Source of the DNA: DASUPK01 sp963819715
GTDB taxonomy: Bacteria > Actinomycetota > Thermoleophilia > Solirubrobacterales > 70-9
Length of the DNA stretch: 64,000 bases
Direction of reading: 5' to 3'
NCBI GenBank assembly: GCA_963819715.1
Contig: CAWFXE010000001.1
Span: 372,001-436,000 of the forward strand
Position numbers and translations under genes: made by a program. Positions within the stretch are counted from its first letter, which is position 1; each line of letters starts with the position of its first letter. Below are positions 7,696 to 16,124 of this stretch, piece by piece. The notes beneath the pieces were generated by a model. The model searched no databases and was not told the DNA's origin. It saw nothing but the letters and a program-made list of their open reading frames with translations.

Positions 7696-8587
7696 GTGAG
7701 CGAAGACAAGATGACGCTGCCGCGAGTGACCGAGATGAAGAGCAACGGCGAGCCGATCGTGATGATCACCGCCTACGACTACCCCTCCGCCCAGATCGTC
7801 GACGAGGCGGGCGTCGACATAGTCCTCGTCGGCGACACGGCCGCGATGGTCGTTCTCGGCTACGACGCCACCACCCCGGTCGGGATGGACGAGATGCTGA
7901 TGATGGCCGGCGCCGTCCGCCGCGGACTCAAGCGCCCGCTGCTGATCGGCGACATGCCCTTCGGCTCGTACGAGTCGCTCCAACGAGCAGGCGATCGAGA
8001 ACGCGCAGCGGTTCGTCAAGGAAGCCGGCTGCGACGCCGTCAAGCTCGAGCGCGGCGGAGCCTCAGTCGACCGCGCCCGCGCGATCGTCCGCTCGGGAAT
8101 TCCGGTGATGGGGCACGTCGGGCTCACCCCGCAGACCGCGACCGCGCTGGGCGGCTTCAAGGCGCAGGGCCGGACCGCCGAGGCCGCGGCGAAGCTGTGC
8201 GAGGAGACCCTGGCGCTGCAGTCGGTCGGCTGCTTCTCGATTGTCTTCGAGGCGATCCCCTCAGCCGTCACGGAGGCCCTGATGCCGAAGCTGGAGATCC
8301 CGGTGATCGGAATCGGCGCCGGCCCCTCCACGGACGGCCAGGTGCTCGTGCTGCACGACCTCCTCGGCGTCTACGACGGCCACAAGCCGAAGTTCGTCAA
8401 GCGCTTCGCGGAGGTCAGGGCCGAATCGCTGAAGGGAGTCCGCGCCTATACCGACGAGGTCCGTGCCCGGACGTTCCCGGATGAGGAGAAGCACACCTAC
8501 TCGATCCCACAGGAAGAACTGGAGGAGTTCGCCCGCTACCTGGAACAGGAGGCCCTGGCGGGCACCAACACTCCCTGGGACTGGTAG
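7696..8587 (+). CDS. panB: 3-methyl-2-oxobutanoate hydroxymethyltransferase PanB, interrupted by a frameshift
   Basis: Strong AGGAGG precedes the GTG start. Frame 1 encodes ITAYDYPSAQIVDEAGVD, LVGDTAAMVVLGYDAT and GDMPFGSYES. From about 7978 the family sequence continues one frame over: NEQAIENAQRFVKEAGCDAV, KLERGG, IPVMGHVGLTPQ, GIGAG and KPKFVKRF to the stop. Deleting one C near 7978 restores GSYESSNEQAIEN and a full-length enzyme. PanB makes ketopantoate from ketoisovalerate and methylene-THF. Everything else is intact, so a sequencing error is more likely than a dead gene. Confidence 0.88.
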
Positions 8588-8863
8588 TCAGATCCCGAGG
8601 AGCTGCTTCTTCTTCGCCTCGAAGTCGTCGGCGGTGATCACGCCCTCATCGCGCAGCTTCGCGAGCTTCTCGAGCTCGGCGGTGTAATCCTCCCCGCCTC
8701 CCGAGAGCGCCGGTGCCGGGGGCGCCTGCTGCGCGTCGGCGGGCTGGTCCTGCTGAGCCCACTTCTCCTCCTGGCGATGTCGCACTCTGCCGGCGACTCC
8801 GGCGGCGACGCCAACGCGGGCCGCGCCGCGGAGCAATCCGGGTCCTTGTCTTACGAGTGGCAT
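8588..8863 (-). CDS. Small SHOCT-domain protein
   Basis: 91 residues after an excellent Shine-Dalgarno (GAAGGAGG). A basic, glycine/alanine-rich N-terminal half (RGAARVGVAAGVAGRVRHRQ) is followed by a Gln/Pro linker and a C-terminal SHOCT domain (ELEKLAKLRDEGVITADDFE, then KKKQLLG). SHOCT modules are short oligomerisation-type domains of unclear function. The gene abuts the panB stop tail to tail with no gap and follows the DUF6325 gene on the same strand, a pairing seen in other actinobacteria. Confidence 0.8.
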   Translation of the reverse strand: MPLVRQGPGLLRGAARVGVAAGVAGRVRHRQEEKWAQQDQPADAQQAPPAPALSGGGEDYTAELEKLAKLRDEGVITADDFEAKKKQLLGI

Positions 8864-8882
8864 CTCACTTCCTCCTTCGTCT

Positions 8883-9323
8883 TCAAGCGTTCGCCTGGGC
8901 CCATTCGCGCGCGGCCACGATGACCTCGTGCGGGATCCGGTCGTAGCCGCGGAGCTCGCCGCCGGCATCGCGGATGGCGCCGGCCACGCCCTTCGCCCAG
9001 ATGTTCTCCCAGGCCAGCACGGCGGCTGAGGACCCTGGGTCGAGCGACTCCGCGACCGCCATCAGGTCCTCCTCGTTGAACAGCCCGGTCGGCTCGGCGC
9101 CGAGCTTTCCGAGGGCACTCTGCACGTCGGGGTCCAACTCGCTGAGCTCGAACGCCACCATGTCGCCGTTCTCATCCTTGCCCGCGAACGCGATGTCGAT
9201 GATCCGGATCGTGCCCGCATCCACCAGGTCCGCCAGCGCGGGCGCGATCTCGCCCTTGAACTGGTTTCCCGGGAATCCGACGACGATGTACTCGACGGGA
9301 CCGATGTCAGCTGCGTCAGCCAT
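8883..9323 (-). CDS. DUF6325 family protein
   Basis: A 146-residue soluble-looking protein with the family core GPVEYIVVGFPGNQFKGEIA, AGTIRIIDIAFAGKDENGD, a GLFNEED segment, SSAAVLAWENIWA, and a C-terminal RIPHEVI. Biochemical role unknown; I recognise the family by pattern only. It overlaps the upstream membrane-protein gene by 8 nt and precedes the SHOCT gene, so the three probably form one transcript. The ATG used is four codons inside a longer in-frame reading. Confidence 0.75.
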   Translation of the reverse strand: MADAADIGPVEYIVVGFPGNQFKGEIAPALADLVDAGTIRIIDIAFAGKDENGDMVAFELSELDPDVQSALGKLGAEPTGLFNEEDLMAVAESLDPGSSAAVLAWENIWAKGVAGAIRDAGGELRGYDRIPHEVIVAAREWAQANA

Positions 9324-10521
9324 CACTGCCTCCAAAGCGGGACGCCAGCGAATTGCTCCACCGTTGCGAGGCGGCGTCCCAGGTCTCGCCGGGGAAGTCC
9401 TTGATCGCCTGGTGACGTAGGAACTCCAGCCCGGCGATCGCCAGCGCGATCAGCAGCAGCGCCGTGGGCACGCGCTCGAAGCCCGGAGTCGGGGACCAGA
9501 TGAAGAGCAGGAGAAGGAGCAGGCCGAGCGCCGAATACGCGATCACGCGCCGCTCGAGGATCGGAGCTGTGGCGCGCCGCGCCCGCCTGCCGAGCCCAGT
9601 CGGCCCGGCCAGCCAGGCGCCGATCACGATGAAGAGCCCGTAGAAGATGAGCGCTCCCCCCTGGGCATTGAGAAGCGAGGTGCCGATCTCCCAGGTGGCG
9701 GTGACCGCGGGCCTGACGGACTCCGTCGTGGCGAGATGATCGATCAGGGCGTTCCCGGCGATGCTCCTGACGACCAGGACCAGGACCCCCACCACGATGA
9801 AGGCGAAGCCGACCGAGCGGAACGCCACGCGGCGCCATCCCTGCGCGAGGTAGATCGCCAGAGCGAACAGCGCGAGGGCGAGCACGGTCAGCACCCAGGC
9901 CAGCGTCCGCAGCAGGTTGAGGAGCTTGTTGACCTTGACCAGGTCGTCGTTGGAGACGACCTGGATCTGAGCGACGCTCGGCGGCAGCTTGCCGGCGGCA
10001 TTGACCCCGAGCTGCTGTCCCAGTTGGTCGACGATCGTGCCGATGTCCAGGGTCACGGGTTCGTCACCCCCGTGTTCGACCACCTTGAGCAGGGTCGATT
10101 GCGCCGCGCGGTTGGCGTCCTCCCAGAGCTGCTGCACCCGGGGCCGCTCCAGAGCCCGGTTGGCCAGCTGGGTCGCCAGCTGGCGGATCCCCGCCGCGGC
10201 CGGGCCGGCCAGAGGCTGGAGGCGTGGCGGCAGGGCCGTCTGCAGCTCTGCCTGGACGTCCACGTTGGCGTACAGCGTGTCGACCATGTAGTCCGCGACC
10301 TGGGTCCGGATTTCGGGGTTCTCCAGCAGCTGGCTGCTGGTGTTCGTCCAGCTGTCGGTCTCGAGGAGCTGGCGGTTGGCCCAGAGCGCGAACGAGGCAA
10401 GGAATGCGAGCAGCGAAGCGACGACGATCAGGGTGCGAACGATCCCCCGCCGCTGCCGCGGCGCGGTGGTCCGGCTCTGCGGACCTACGGACGCTTCCAC
10501 CTCTTCCCCTCGCTGGGGCAC
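9316..10521 (-). CDS. Integral membrane protein with large extracytoplasmic loop
   Basis: 401 residues. An N-terminal membrane segment (about 27-49) is followed by about 160 soluble residues rich in Gln/Leu helices, then five predicted membrane helices (LAWVLTVLALALFALAIYL, FIVVGVLVLVV, GALIFYGLFIVIGAWLAG, ALGLLLLLLFIW, ALLLIALAIAGLEFL). The topology suggests an extracytoplasmic helical domain anchored at both ends. I do not recognise a functional family beyond conserved actinobacterial membrane proteins. The GTG start has AGGAA just upstream. Co-transcribed with the DUF6325 and SHOCT genes. Confidence 0.75.
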   Translation of the reverse strand: MPQRGEEVEASVGPQSRTTAPRQRRGIVRTLIVVASLLAFLASFALWANRQLLETDSWTNTSSQLLENPEIRTQVADYMVDTLYANVDVQAELQTALPPRLQPLAGPAAAGIRQLATQLANRALERPRVQQLWEDANRAAQSTLLKVVEHGGDEPVTLDIGTIVDQLGQQLGVNAAGKLPPSVAQIQVVSNDDLVKVNKLLNLLRTLAWVLTVLALALFALAIYLAQGWRRVAFRSVGFAFIVVGVLVLVVRSIAGNALIDHLATTESVRPAVTATWEIGTSLLNAQGGALIFYGLFIVIGAWLAGPTGLGRRARRATAPILERRVIAYSALGLLLLLLFIWSPTPGFERVPTALLLIALAIAGLEFLRHQAIKDFPGETWDAASQRWSNSLASRFGGSDG

Positions 10522-10572
10522 TTCCTGGCCCCGGTTGACCTCTGGGTTCTATCAGCCCCGCAGGGCTTTCGC

Positions 10573-10578
10573 TAGCGT
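10573..10578 (+). promoter_or_regulatory. Leaderless-type -10 hexamer for yjbQ-like gene
   Basis: TAGCGT lies 8 nt before the GTG, with no Shine-Dalgarno. Promoter role inferred. Confidence 0.45.
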
Positions 10579-10586
10579 CCGGCGCT

Positions 10587-11003
10587 GTGGCGGTGCACAC
10601 CGGCGAGCTGTCGCTTTCCACCCAGGGCGATGCGGACGTCATCGACATCACTGTCGAGGTCCAGCGAGTCGTTGCCGACGGGCCTGTCGCCGATGGCCTG
10701 GTCACGGCGTTCGTGCGAGGCTCCACGGCGGCGATCACGACCATGGAATTTGAGCCCGGCGGAGTTTCGGACCTCCGGGCGCTCCTCGACCGGCTGATTC
10801 CAGTACAGGGCGACTACGAGCACAACCGGCTCAATCACGACACCAACTCCCACGCGCACCAGCGCGCCTCGCTGATCGGAGCCTCGGAGCAGGTACCGGT
10901 GATCGGCGGCAGGCTCACTCTCGGGACTTGGCAGCAGCTGGTGCTGATCGACTTCGACGACCGCGCGCGCGACAGAACCGTCGTCGTTCAGGTCGTCTCC
11001 TGA
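10587..11003 (+). CDS. YjbQ/UPF0047 family protein (secondary thiamine-phosphate synthase-like)
   Basis: 138 residues matching the UPF0047 pattern: a beta-rich start, GLVTAFVRGSTAAITTMEFE, YEHNRLNHDTNSHAHQRASL with the clustered histidines that bind the ligand or metal, and GTWQQLVLIDFDD. E. coli YjbQ has weak thiamine-phosphate synthase activity and the family is annotated that way, but its main role is unsettled. Its stop is 1 nt from the convergent DUF389 gene. Confidence 0.85.
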   Translation: MAVHTGELSLSTQGDADVIDITVEVQRVVADGPVADGLVTAFVRGSTAAITTMEFEPGGVSDLRALLDRLIPVQGDYEHNRLNHDTNSHAHQRASLIGASEQVPVIGGRLTLGTWQQLVLIDFDDRARDRTVVVQVVS

Positions 11004-11004
11004 G

Positions 11005-11913
11005 TCAAGCGGTCTGGCGGCGCTCCCGGACACCCGACAGCCAGCGCTGGAGCGCCAGGGTGGTCGTGCCGGAGAGCAGGAGCAGCGAGACGTTGGTCGC
11101 CAGGACGCCCGCGGCGCCCCAGGACACGCTCGACTCGCCGAGGCCGAGCGAGACTCCGAACAGCGCCGACGCGGGGATCGTGGTCACCGAGATCGCGACT
11201 CCGACGGCAGCGGCCGCCCGGGTCTCGAACGAGAGCATCGCGGCCACCCCGGCCGCCAGGGCGACCAGGACGGTCGAGTAGTCGATGTCCGCCAGCCCCT
11301 TCAGGGCGCTGTCGTGGACCGCGAAGTCCGCGGTCAGGATCCCTGTCAGCTGCAGACTCCAGGCGACGGCCGCTGCGACGAGCCAGGTCAGGAGAATGCC
11401 GAGCGACAGGGTCACGAAGGCCCTCCACGCGAGCCGAATCCGGCCGGCCACGAGGCCGACGCAGGCGGCGCAGATCGGCAATAGGTCCGGGCTGACGGCC
11501 ATCGCGCCCACGACGAGGATCGGGTTGTCCGTGATCACGCCGATCGATCCCAGGACGCCGGCGACCGCCATGAGCGCCAGGTAGCGGCCCAGCGGACGTG
11601 AGTGCGTCCGCGCCTCCCCCATCACCTCGATCCAGGCGAAGCCCTCCCCTCCAGCCAGCGCGCCATGCGGCGGGTGCGGCGCGACGACTTCCTGGCGGGT
11701 GAGCAGATAGTCCGACTCGTCCACCTCCCACTCGCGGATCAGCTGCACGACGCGGTCCGCCACCGAGGGCAGCACGTCGGCGGCGAGCACCACCCCGGTC
11801 CCAGCGCGCTCCGGAGTGAGGGCGACGATGCGGTGGACCCCGCCGGTCTCCTCGAGCGCCTCGGTGACGGAGTCAGCGCGATGCTCCTCGACGGCGAGAC
11901 GTAGTCGAAGCAC
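11005..11913 (-). CDS. DUF389 family membrane protein
   Basis: 302 residues. An N-terminal soluble ferredoxin-like domain (about 1-85; LRLAVEEHRADSVTEALEE) is followed by six or so membrane helices. The DUF389 core is YLALMAVAGVLGSIGVITDN then PILVVGAMAVSPDLLPI. The function of DUF389 proteins is unknown; they resemble TIGR00341/TIGR00271 membrane proteins. Start is GTG with TAGACT 6 nt upstream and no Shine-Dalgarno. Confidence 0.85.
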   Translation of the reverse strand: MLRLRLAVEEHRADSVTEALEETGGVHRIVALTPERAGTGVVLAADVLPSVADRVVQLIREWEVDESDYLLTRQEVVAPHPPHGALAGGEGFAWIEVMGEARTHSRPLGRYLALMAVAGVLGSIGVITDNPILVVGAMAVSPDLLPICAACVGLVAGRIRLAWRAFVTLSLGILLTWLVAAAVAWSLQLTGILTADFAVHDSALKGLADIDYSTVLVALAAGVAAMLSFETRAAAAVGVAISVTTIPASALFGVSLGLGESSVSWGAAGVLATNVSLLLLSGTTTLALQRWLSGVRERRQTA

Positions 11914-11919
11914 GCGCCG

Positions 11920-11925
11920 AGTCTA
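11920..11925 (-). promoter_or_regulatory. Leaderless-type -10 hexamer for DUF389 gene
   Basis: TAGACT lies 6 nt upstream of the GTG start. Promoter role inferred from the recurring pattern in this window. Confidence 0.5.
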
Positions 11926-11947
11926 GGAACGCCGCGGGACGCGACCG

Positions 11948-12538
11948 CTACCTCTCCTTGAACTCGATCTCCCTGATCACCTTCGCCGGAGCGCCCGCGG
12001 CGATCACCCCGGCTGGCAGGTCCCGGGTGACGACCGAGTTCGCGCCGATCACGCAGCGCTCGCCGATCTGGACGCCGCCCGTGACCACGCAGCCCACTCC
12101 GAACCAGCAGTTCGACCCGATCCGCACCGGGCCCTGCGGCTCGAACCCCTGCCAGGTCACCGGCTTTGTCGGATCGTCGTAGCGATGGTCCGAGTCCCCG
12201 ACGAAGCAATTGTTGGCGAACATGACGTGGTCGCCGATCTCAATCAGCTCGAGCGCCGCCAGCATCGTGTTGCGGTTCAGGAAGCAGCCCTCGCCGATCC
12301 GGATCCGCGCGTCGCCGGAGAGCGTCAGCCAGCAGCCCGGCTCGAGCAGCGTGCCATCGCCGATCTCGAGGCGGCCCGAGTCGAGCGCCTCCAGCACCTC
12401 TCCCTCGACCGGATAGCGGATGAAGAAGCCGCCCTCGGCTGCGTGCCGGTTGATCCGGCGGCGGCGGCTTCGGCTGCTGTTGCGCTCGTACCAGCGCCGC
12501 TTGACCCGCCACGTGCGCCATTGACTCCATGAGGCCAC
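11948..12538 (-). CDS. Left-handed beta-helix (hexapeptide repeat) acyltransferase
   Basis: 196 residues. The first 40 or so are very basic (KRRWYERNSSRSRRRRINRH). The remainder is hexapeptide repeats, for example RIRIGEGCFLNRNTM, IEIGDHVMFANNCFVGD, VRIGSNCWFGVGCVVTGG and VQIGERCVIGANSVVTRDLP, closing with AAGAPAKVIRE, typical of the maltose/galactoside O-acetyltransferase group. It probably acetylates a sugar, but the acceptor is unknown. GTG start chosen where family-like sequence begins; the longer upstream frame is antisense to the ROK gene. Confidence 0.85.
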   Translation of the reverse strand: MASWSQWRTWRVKRRWYERNSSRSRRRRINRHAAEGGFFIRYPVEGEVLEALDSGRLEIGDGTLLEPGCWLTLSGDARIRIGEGCFLNRNTMLAALELIEIGDHVMFANNCFVGDSDHRYDDPTKPVTWQGFEPQGPVRIGSNCWFGVGCVVTGGVQIGERCVIGANSVVTRDLPAGVIAAGAPAKVIREIEFKER

Positions 12539-12574
12539 GCCGGGAGCTTCGCAAAAGTCCCGGTTGGCGCCGGA

Positions 12575-12580
12575 TATGGT
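12575..12580 (+). promoter_or_regulatory. Leaderless-type -10 hexamer for the ROK kinase
   Basis: TATGGT lies 7 nt before GTG at 12588 and contains the alternative ATG at 12576. Its position is why I prefer the GTG start. Confidence 0.5.
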
Positions 12581-12587
12581 CCCGGGC

Positions 12588-13562
12588 GTGAGCCCCGACC
12601 CGAAGCAGGCAGTGCGTGGCGGTATCGACCTGGGCGGCACCAAGATCCAGACCGCGATCCTGGACGAGAAGAACGAGGTCCTCGGACAGTCACGGCGGCC
12701 GACCCCGCACACGGGCGGGCCGGAGGACGTGGCGCGTGAGGTGGCCGCAGCGATGCGCGAGGCGGCGGCCCAGGCCGGGCTCGGCACCCGGGACCTGAAT
12801 GGGATCGGAATGGGCTCGCCCGGCGACGCTGACGAGAAGACGGGTGTCGTCTCCGATGCCCGCAACCTGCCGGGCTGGACCGGCTCGTTCCCGCTCGGCG
12901 AAACCCTCTCCAAGGATCTCGGCGTCCCCGTGCGGATCGGCAACGACGTCTCGGTCGCCGTTCAGGGGGAGTTCGAGTTGGGCGCCGGCAAGCCCTTCAA
13001 GACCATCCTCGGGGTCTGGTGGGGCACAGGCGTCGGCGGCGGCCTGATCCTCGACGGCAAGATGTGGCTGGGGCGCGGCGCGGCGGGTGAGATTGGGCAC
13101 GTCGTCGTCAAACGAGGCGGCGCGCGGTGCACCTGCGGGCGCAAGGGCTGCATGGAGGCATACGCGGGGAGGCTCGCGATGGAGATCAAGGCGCGCAAGG
13201 AGGTGAAGAACGGCGCCAAGACGGACCTCTTCAAGATCATGGAGGAGCACGGCCGAGACCGGCTCACAAGCGGCATCTGGGAGCGCGCGCTGAGGCACGG
13301 GGACGACCTGGCGACCACGCTCGTCGACCGGGCGGTGAGGGCGCTTGGCGTCGGAATCGCCTCATCCGTCAATCTGCTCGATCCGGACGCCGTGATCATC
13401 GGGGGCGGCTTGGGCGAACGCCTGGGTCAGAAGTACGTCCACAGAATCGCCCAGCGGATGCATCCGCATCTCTTCGTGGACGATCGGCCGCCGGAGATGA
13501 GGCTCGCGGCCCTGGGCGATCTGGGCGGCGCGATCGGCGCTGCCCTGCTCGTCAAGGAATAG
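12588..13562 (+). CDS. ROK family sugar kinase (glucokinase-like)
   Basis: 324 residues. The ATP phosphate loop is GGIDLGGTKIQTAIL near the N-terminus. The sugar-binding and catalytic GNDVSVAVQGE carries the catalytic aspartate, and EIGHVVVKRGGARCTCGRKG followed by CMEAYAG is the ROK zinc motif (His plus CxCGxxGC). It phosphorylates glucose or a related hexose; polyphosphate/ATP glucokinases of actinobacteria look like this, but substrate cannot be fixed here. Divergent from the acyltransferase gene. Confidence 0.9.
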   Translation: MSPDPKQAVRGGIDLGGTKIQTAILDEKNEVLGQSRRPTPHTGGPEDVAREVAAAMREAAAQAGLGTRDLNGIGMGSPGDADEKTGVVSDARNLPGWTGSFPLGETLSKDLGVPVRIGNDVSVAVQGEFELGAGKPFKTILGVWWGTGVGGGLILDGKMWLGRGAAGEIGHVVVKRGGARCTCGRKGCMEAYAGRLAMEIKARKEVKNGAKTDLFKIMEEHGRDRLTSGIWERALRHGDDLATTLVDRAVRALGVGIASSVNLLDPDAVIIGGGLGERLGQKYVHRIAQRMHPHLFVDDRPPEMRLAALGDLGGAIGAALLVKE

Positions 13563-13688
13563 GACACGCGCGCTCGCGAAGTAATCCGATCGGGCCGCTC
13601 CTTACGCGGAAACCGGAGGGGCGGCGGTTTTCACCTTCGCGCGGTGGGTATGGCCCCGCCCATTCGTCAACGACATGGAGGGATGGGG

Positions 13689-14165
13689 ATGCCCGATCGA
13701 AGCGACGCCAGGCCCGCTGTGGCTCTCGTTGGGGGAGCTCTTCTCCTGATCAGTCTGTTCGTGACCTGGTACGCGACGCCGGCGATTCCGCCCGCCACGG
13801 GCACCGTGGACATCGGGAACGCCTGGAACGTCTTCGAGTCTCTGGACCTGATCCTGGCCGCGATAGGAATCGCGGCGCTCTACAGCGTCTGGGAGCAACA
13901 TACGGGCCATTTCCGCTTCGGCGCGAGCTGGCTCCTGCCTATGAGCCTCGCCGCGCTGACGATCGTGGTCTCGCAGATCCTGGATCCGCCGCCCGTGGCG
14001 GGCGCCAACCCGGAGCTGGTAACCGGCGCCTGGCTGGCGCTCGGCGGCGCGTCGGCGCTGGTGATCGCGGGTGTGCTCGCCATGGCGAACGTCTCGCTGG
14101 CCGTGGAGCTCGAGTCGCGCTCCGGATCGACCGGCAACCGTCGCCGTGCCGCGGATTCCGCCTGA
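13689..14165 (+). CDS. Four-helix membrane protein of unknown function
   Basis: 158 residues from the ATG best placed behind GGAGGG. Four hydrophobic segments: VALVGGALLLISLFVTWYA, LDLILAAIGIAALYSVW, ASWLLPMSLAALTIVVSQIL and WLALGGASALVIAGVLAMA. A short extracytoplasmic loop (PAIPPATGTVDIGNAWNVFE) follows the first, and the tail is basic. No family recognised. The gene ends just before a perfect 11-bp hairpin that also faces the next, convergent gene. Confidence 0.7.
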   Translation: MPDRSDARPAVALVGGALLLISLFVTWYATPAIPPATGTVDIGNAWNVFESLDLILAAIGIAALYSVWEQHTGHFRFGASWLLPMSLAALTIVVSQILDPPPVAGANPELVTGAWLALGGASALVIAGVLAMANVSLAVELESRSGSTGNRRRAADSA

Positions 14166-14181
14166 ACAGATCGAAGGAAAA

Positions 14182-14210
14182 GCGGGGCCCGGTCTTTGGC
14201 CGGGCCCCGC
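14182..14210. terminator. Bidirectional terminator-like hairpin
   Basis: A perfect 11-bp stem, GCGGGGCCCGG with CCGGGCCCCGC, and a 7-nt loop lies between two convergent genes. No clear T-tract follows on either strand, so it may be a GC-rich L-shaped actinobacterial terminator. Confidence 0.75.
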
Positions 14211-14222
14211 GAATCCCGGTTT

Positions 14223-14603
14223 CTAGACTCGGGCCCGCTCCTCCTCGCCGAACTCGACGATGCCGTAGACGATCCATACGCAGATGAAGAAGATCGCCAG
14301 AGACCAGAACGGGTGGTGCTCGCCCATCGAGAGCAGAGCATCAATCGCACCGATTGTGCCGGCGGCGATTCCAATCACTCGACCGTAGGCATTCCCTGAC
14401 ATGAGCGAGAAGCCACCGGTCAGCTGAATCACACCGACGATGATCAGGAACCAACCCATCGTGTGCAGATTCGTGAAGACCAGCCTCGTGTCCTCGATAT
14501 AGAACTTGGCGTCGGAGATCGCGCCGATGCCGTAGATGATGTTGAGAACGCCCACCATCAGCAGCAGGATCGCGACGAATACGACTCGACCCGCACCTCT
14601 CAT
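14223..14603 (-). CDS. Small four-helix membrane protein (DUF7144-like)
   Basis: 126 residues after GGGAG; the ATG at MRGAGRVVF is preferred over an in-frame start 29 codons upstream that lacks a ribosome site. Four membrane helices: VFVAILLLMVGVLNIIYGIG, TMGWFLIIVGVIQLTGGF, VIGIAAGTIGAIDALLS and WSLAIFFICVWIVYGI. The IYGI..I motif and loop pattern resemble the DUF7144 family of actinobacterial membrane proteins; function unknown. Confidence 0.75.
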   Translation of the reverse strand: MRGAGRVVFVAILLLMVGVLNIIYGIGAISDAKFYIEDTRLVFTNLHTMGWFLIIVGVIQLTGGFSLMSGNAYGRVIGIAAGTIGAIDALLSMGEHHPFWSLAIFFICVWIVYGIVEFGEEERARV

Positions 14604-14658
14604 GTAGGTCTCCCTTCTCTTTAGCCGGCTGCTCGGAGACAGCCGTATCCAGCCGAAA

Positions 14659-15441
14659 CTACTCCTCCGAGCGGCCGGATCCGGGTGCACGGGGACTCGG
14701 AAGCGATGGCGCCCCGCCGATCAGATCCTGGAGCCGGCGCACGCGTTTATCGTGGCGCGCCTTGCGCGCCTGAGCCTTGACCAGCTTGCCGCTGCCGGGC
14801 TTGTACCGACGGTTCGCCCACCACGATCCCGGTCGCGCCAGACGGATCGCCGCCACCCAGGCGACGGGCGGAATGAACATCCCGATCACGGCCGAGCTGA
14901 TCTTGCCCTTGAGCGCGACGAACGCGCAGAGCGACAGGTCGAAGAGAACCGTCGCGACGATCGCCAGCGTGGACCCGCCGTCGCCGGCGTCGAGGGGAAC
15001 GAAACCGACGATGAGCGCGCCGCCGACGATCGCCGCGAAGATCACCGCATCGACCGAGCTGCGCCCCTCCTCCGCCCAGTAGACGTCCTCGAGGTAGAGC
15101 CAGAGCGCGAACTCGTCGAGGGTCAGGCCCATCCCCACGCCGAAGAGGCCGGCGAGGATCTCGAACCATGGGCTCGCCGGCGAGAGCACGAAGCTGAGGA
15201 AGCCCGCGATCATGATGAAGACGATCCCGAACACGAGGTGGTGGATGTGGACCCCGCCCGGGCTCACGTTCCCCGGCCACCAGGAGACCTCGGCCCGGAT
15301 CATCCGCGTGCTGAACCGGATGAAGCCGAACGAGAGCAGCATCGCCGCGAGCAGGATCAGGCCCGCGCGCTGATCCGCGGTGTCCAGAGCGGCGCTGCTC
15401 TGGATCTTCAGGCTGACGGCGGCTAGCAGACCCTCTCCCAC
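14659..15441 (-). CDS. Conserved integral membrane protein
   Basis: 260 residues with about six membrane helices. Conserved-looking features are the periplasmic stretch WWPGNVSPGGVHIHHLVFGI, with clustered histidines entering a helix, and LTLDEFALWLYLEDVYWAEE in a later loop, whose acids could bind metal. The C-terminal 60 residues are basic and soluble. I recognise this as a recurrent actinobacterial membrane protein, but no function is assigned. GTG start. Confidence 0.75.
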   Translation of the reverse strand: MGEGLLAAVSLKIQSSAALDTADQRAGLILLAAMLLSFGFIRFSTRMIRAEVSWWPGNVSPGGVHIHHLVFGIVFIMIAGFLSFVLSPASPWFEILAGLFGVGMGLTLDEFALWLYLEDVYWAEEGRSSVDAVIFAAIVGGALIVGFVPLDAGDGGSTLAIVATVLFDLSLCAFVALKGKISSAVIGMFIPPVAWVAAIRLARPGSWWANRRYKPGSGKLVKAQARKARHDKRVRRLQDLIGGAPSLPSPRAPGSGRSEE

Positions 15442-15465
15442 GGCAGCAGTATCTCGCCTGACGGA

Positions 15466-16089
15466 TCAGACGACGGGGTTGTATGTGACGGGCTTGATTG
15501 CCGGAGTGGGATCGGCGTTGCCGGCCGCGTCTCGAGCTCGAACTCGAAAGACGCGACGTCCGGGACGGATGTGCCACGTGCGCTGCCCCGGGAGACAGCG
15601 ACCCCAGCGCGTCCAGTTGCATTCAAAGGTCGTATTCGGCTCGTCGCTGCTGAACACCGGGGTCACCGTCCCCTTCGTCCGATTGAAATGGAGCCGGTTG
15701 ATGACGGTGCGCGGCGGACGCGAGTCCTCGGCGTAGGCGATCGGCGCCGAACACGGCGAGACGCTGTCCAAGGCATCGGTGGCGGTCGCGCTCAGCGTCG
15801 TCGTCGAGTCATTCGGCACCTGCACCTCGATGCCCGGGGAGGCGAGGGTCGTGGCCGGCGCAGACGGGTATGGAGGTCCGGAGCAGTTGCCGTTGGGATA
15901 AATGTTGACCGTCGTCCCCGCCGGAGCCGTTCCCTGGACGAAGACGTGAACGGTCTTCCCCGGTGACCGCGGATTCGTGCCGGTCAGCACCGGCGCGGCG
16001 GGCGGCGCGTCGGCGAGCGCGCTGGCGCCCGCGAATCCCAGCGCGCAGGCGAGCAGCACACCGATTGTGGCAATCCTGGTCATGTCCAT
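15466..16089 (-). CDS. Secreted Ig-like repeat protein
   Basis: 207 residues. A signal peptide (MTRIATIGVLLACALGFAGA, cleavage near ALADA) precedes two beta-sandwich-like units: one with TVHVFVQGTAPAGTTVNIYP and one with TPVFSSDEPNTTFECNWTRW, RCLPGQRTWHIRPGRRVFRV and RARDAAGNADPTPA. The last pattern, with Cys-Trp-Cys pairs and RDAAGN, is very common in secreted proteins of Solirubrobacterales. Probably a surface or extracellular protein; ligand unknown. It lies directly downstream of uvrA on the same strand, 35 nt away. Confidence 0.8.
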   Translation of the reverse strand: MDMTRIATIGVLLACALGFAGASALADAPPAAPVLTGTNPRSPGKTVHVFVQGTAPAGTTVNIYPNGNCSGPPYPSAPATTLASPGIEVQVPNDSTTTLSATATDALDSVSPCSAPIAYAEDSRPPRTVINRLHFNRTKGTVTPVFSSDEPNTTFECNWTRWGRCLPGQRTWHIRPGRRVFRVRARDAAGNADPTPAIKPVTYNPVV

Positions 16090-16124
16090 CAATCGGCCTC
16101 GAAGAGTTGGAGCTTGAGCCGGAC

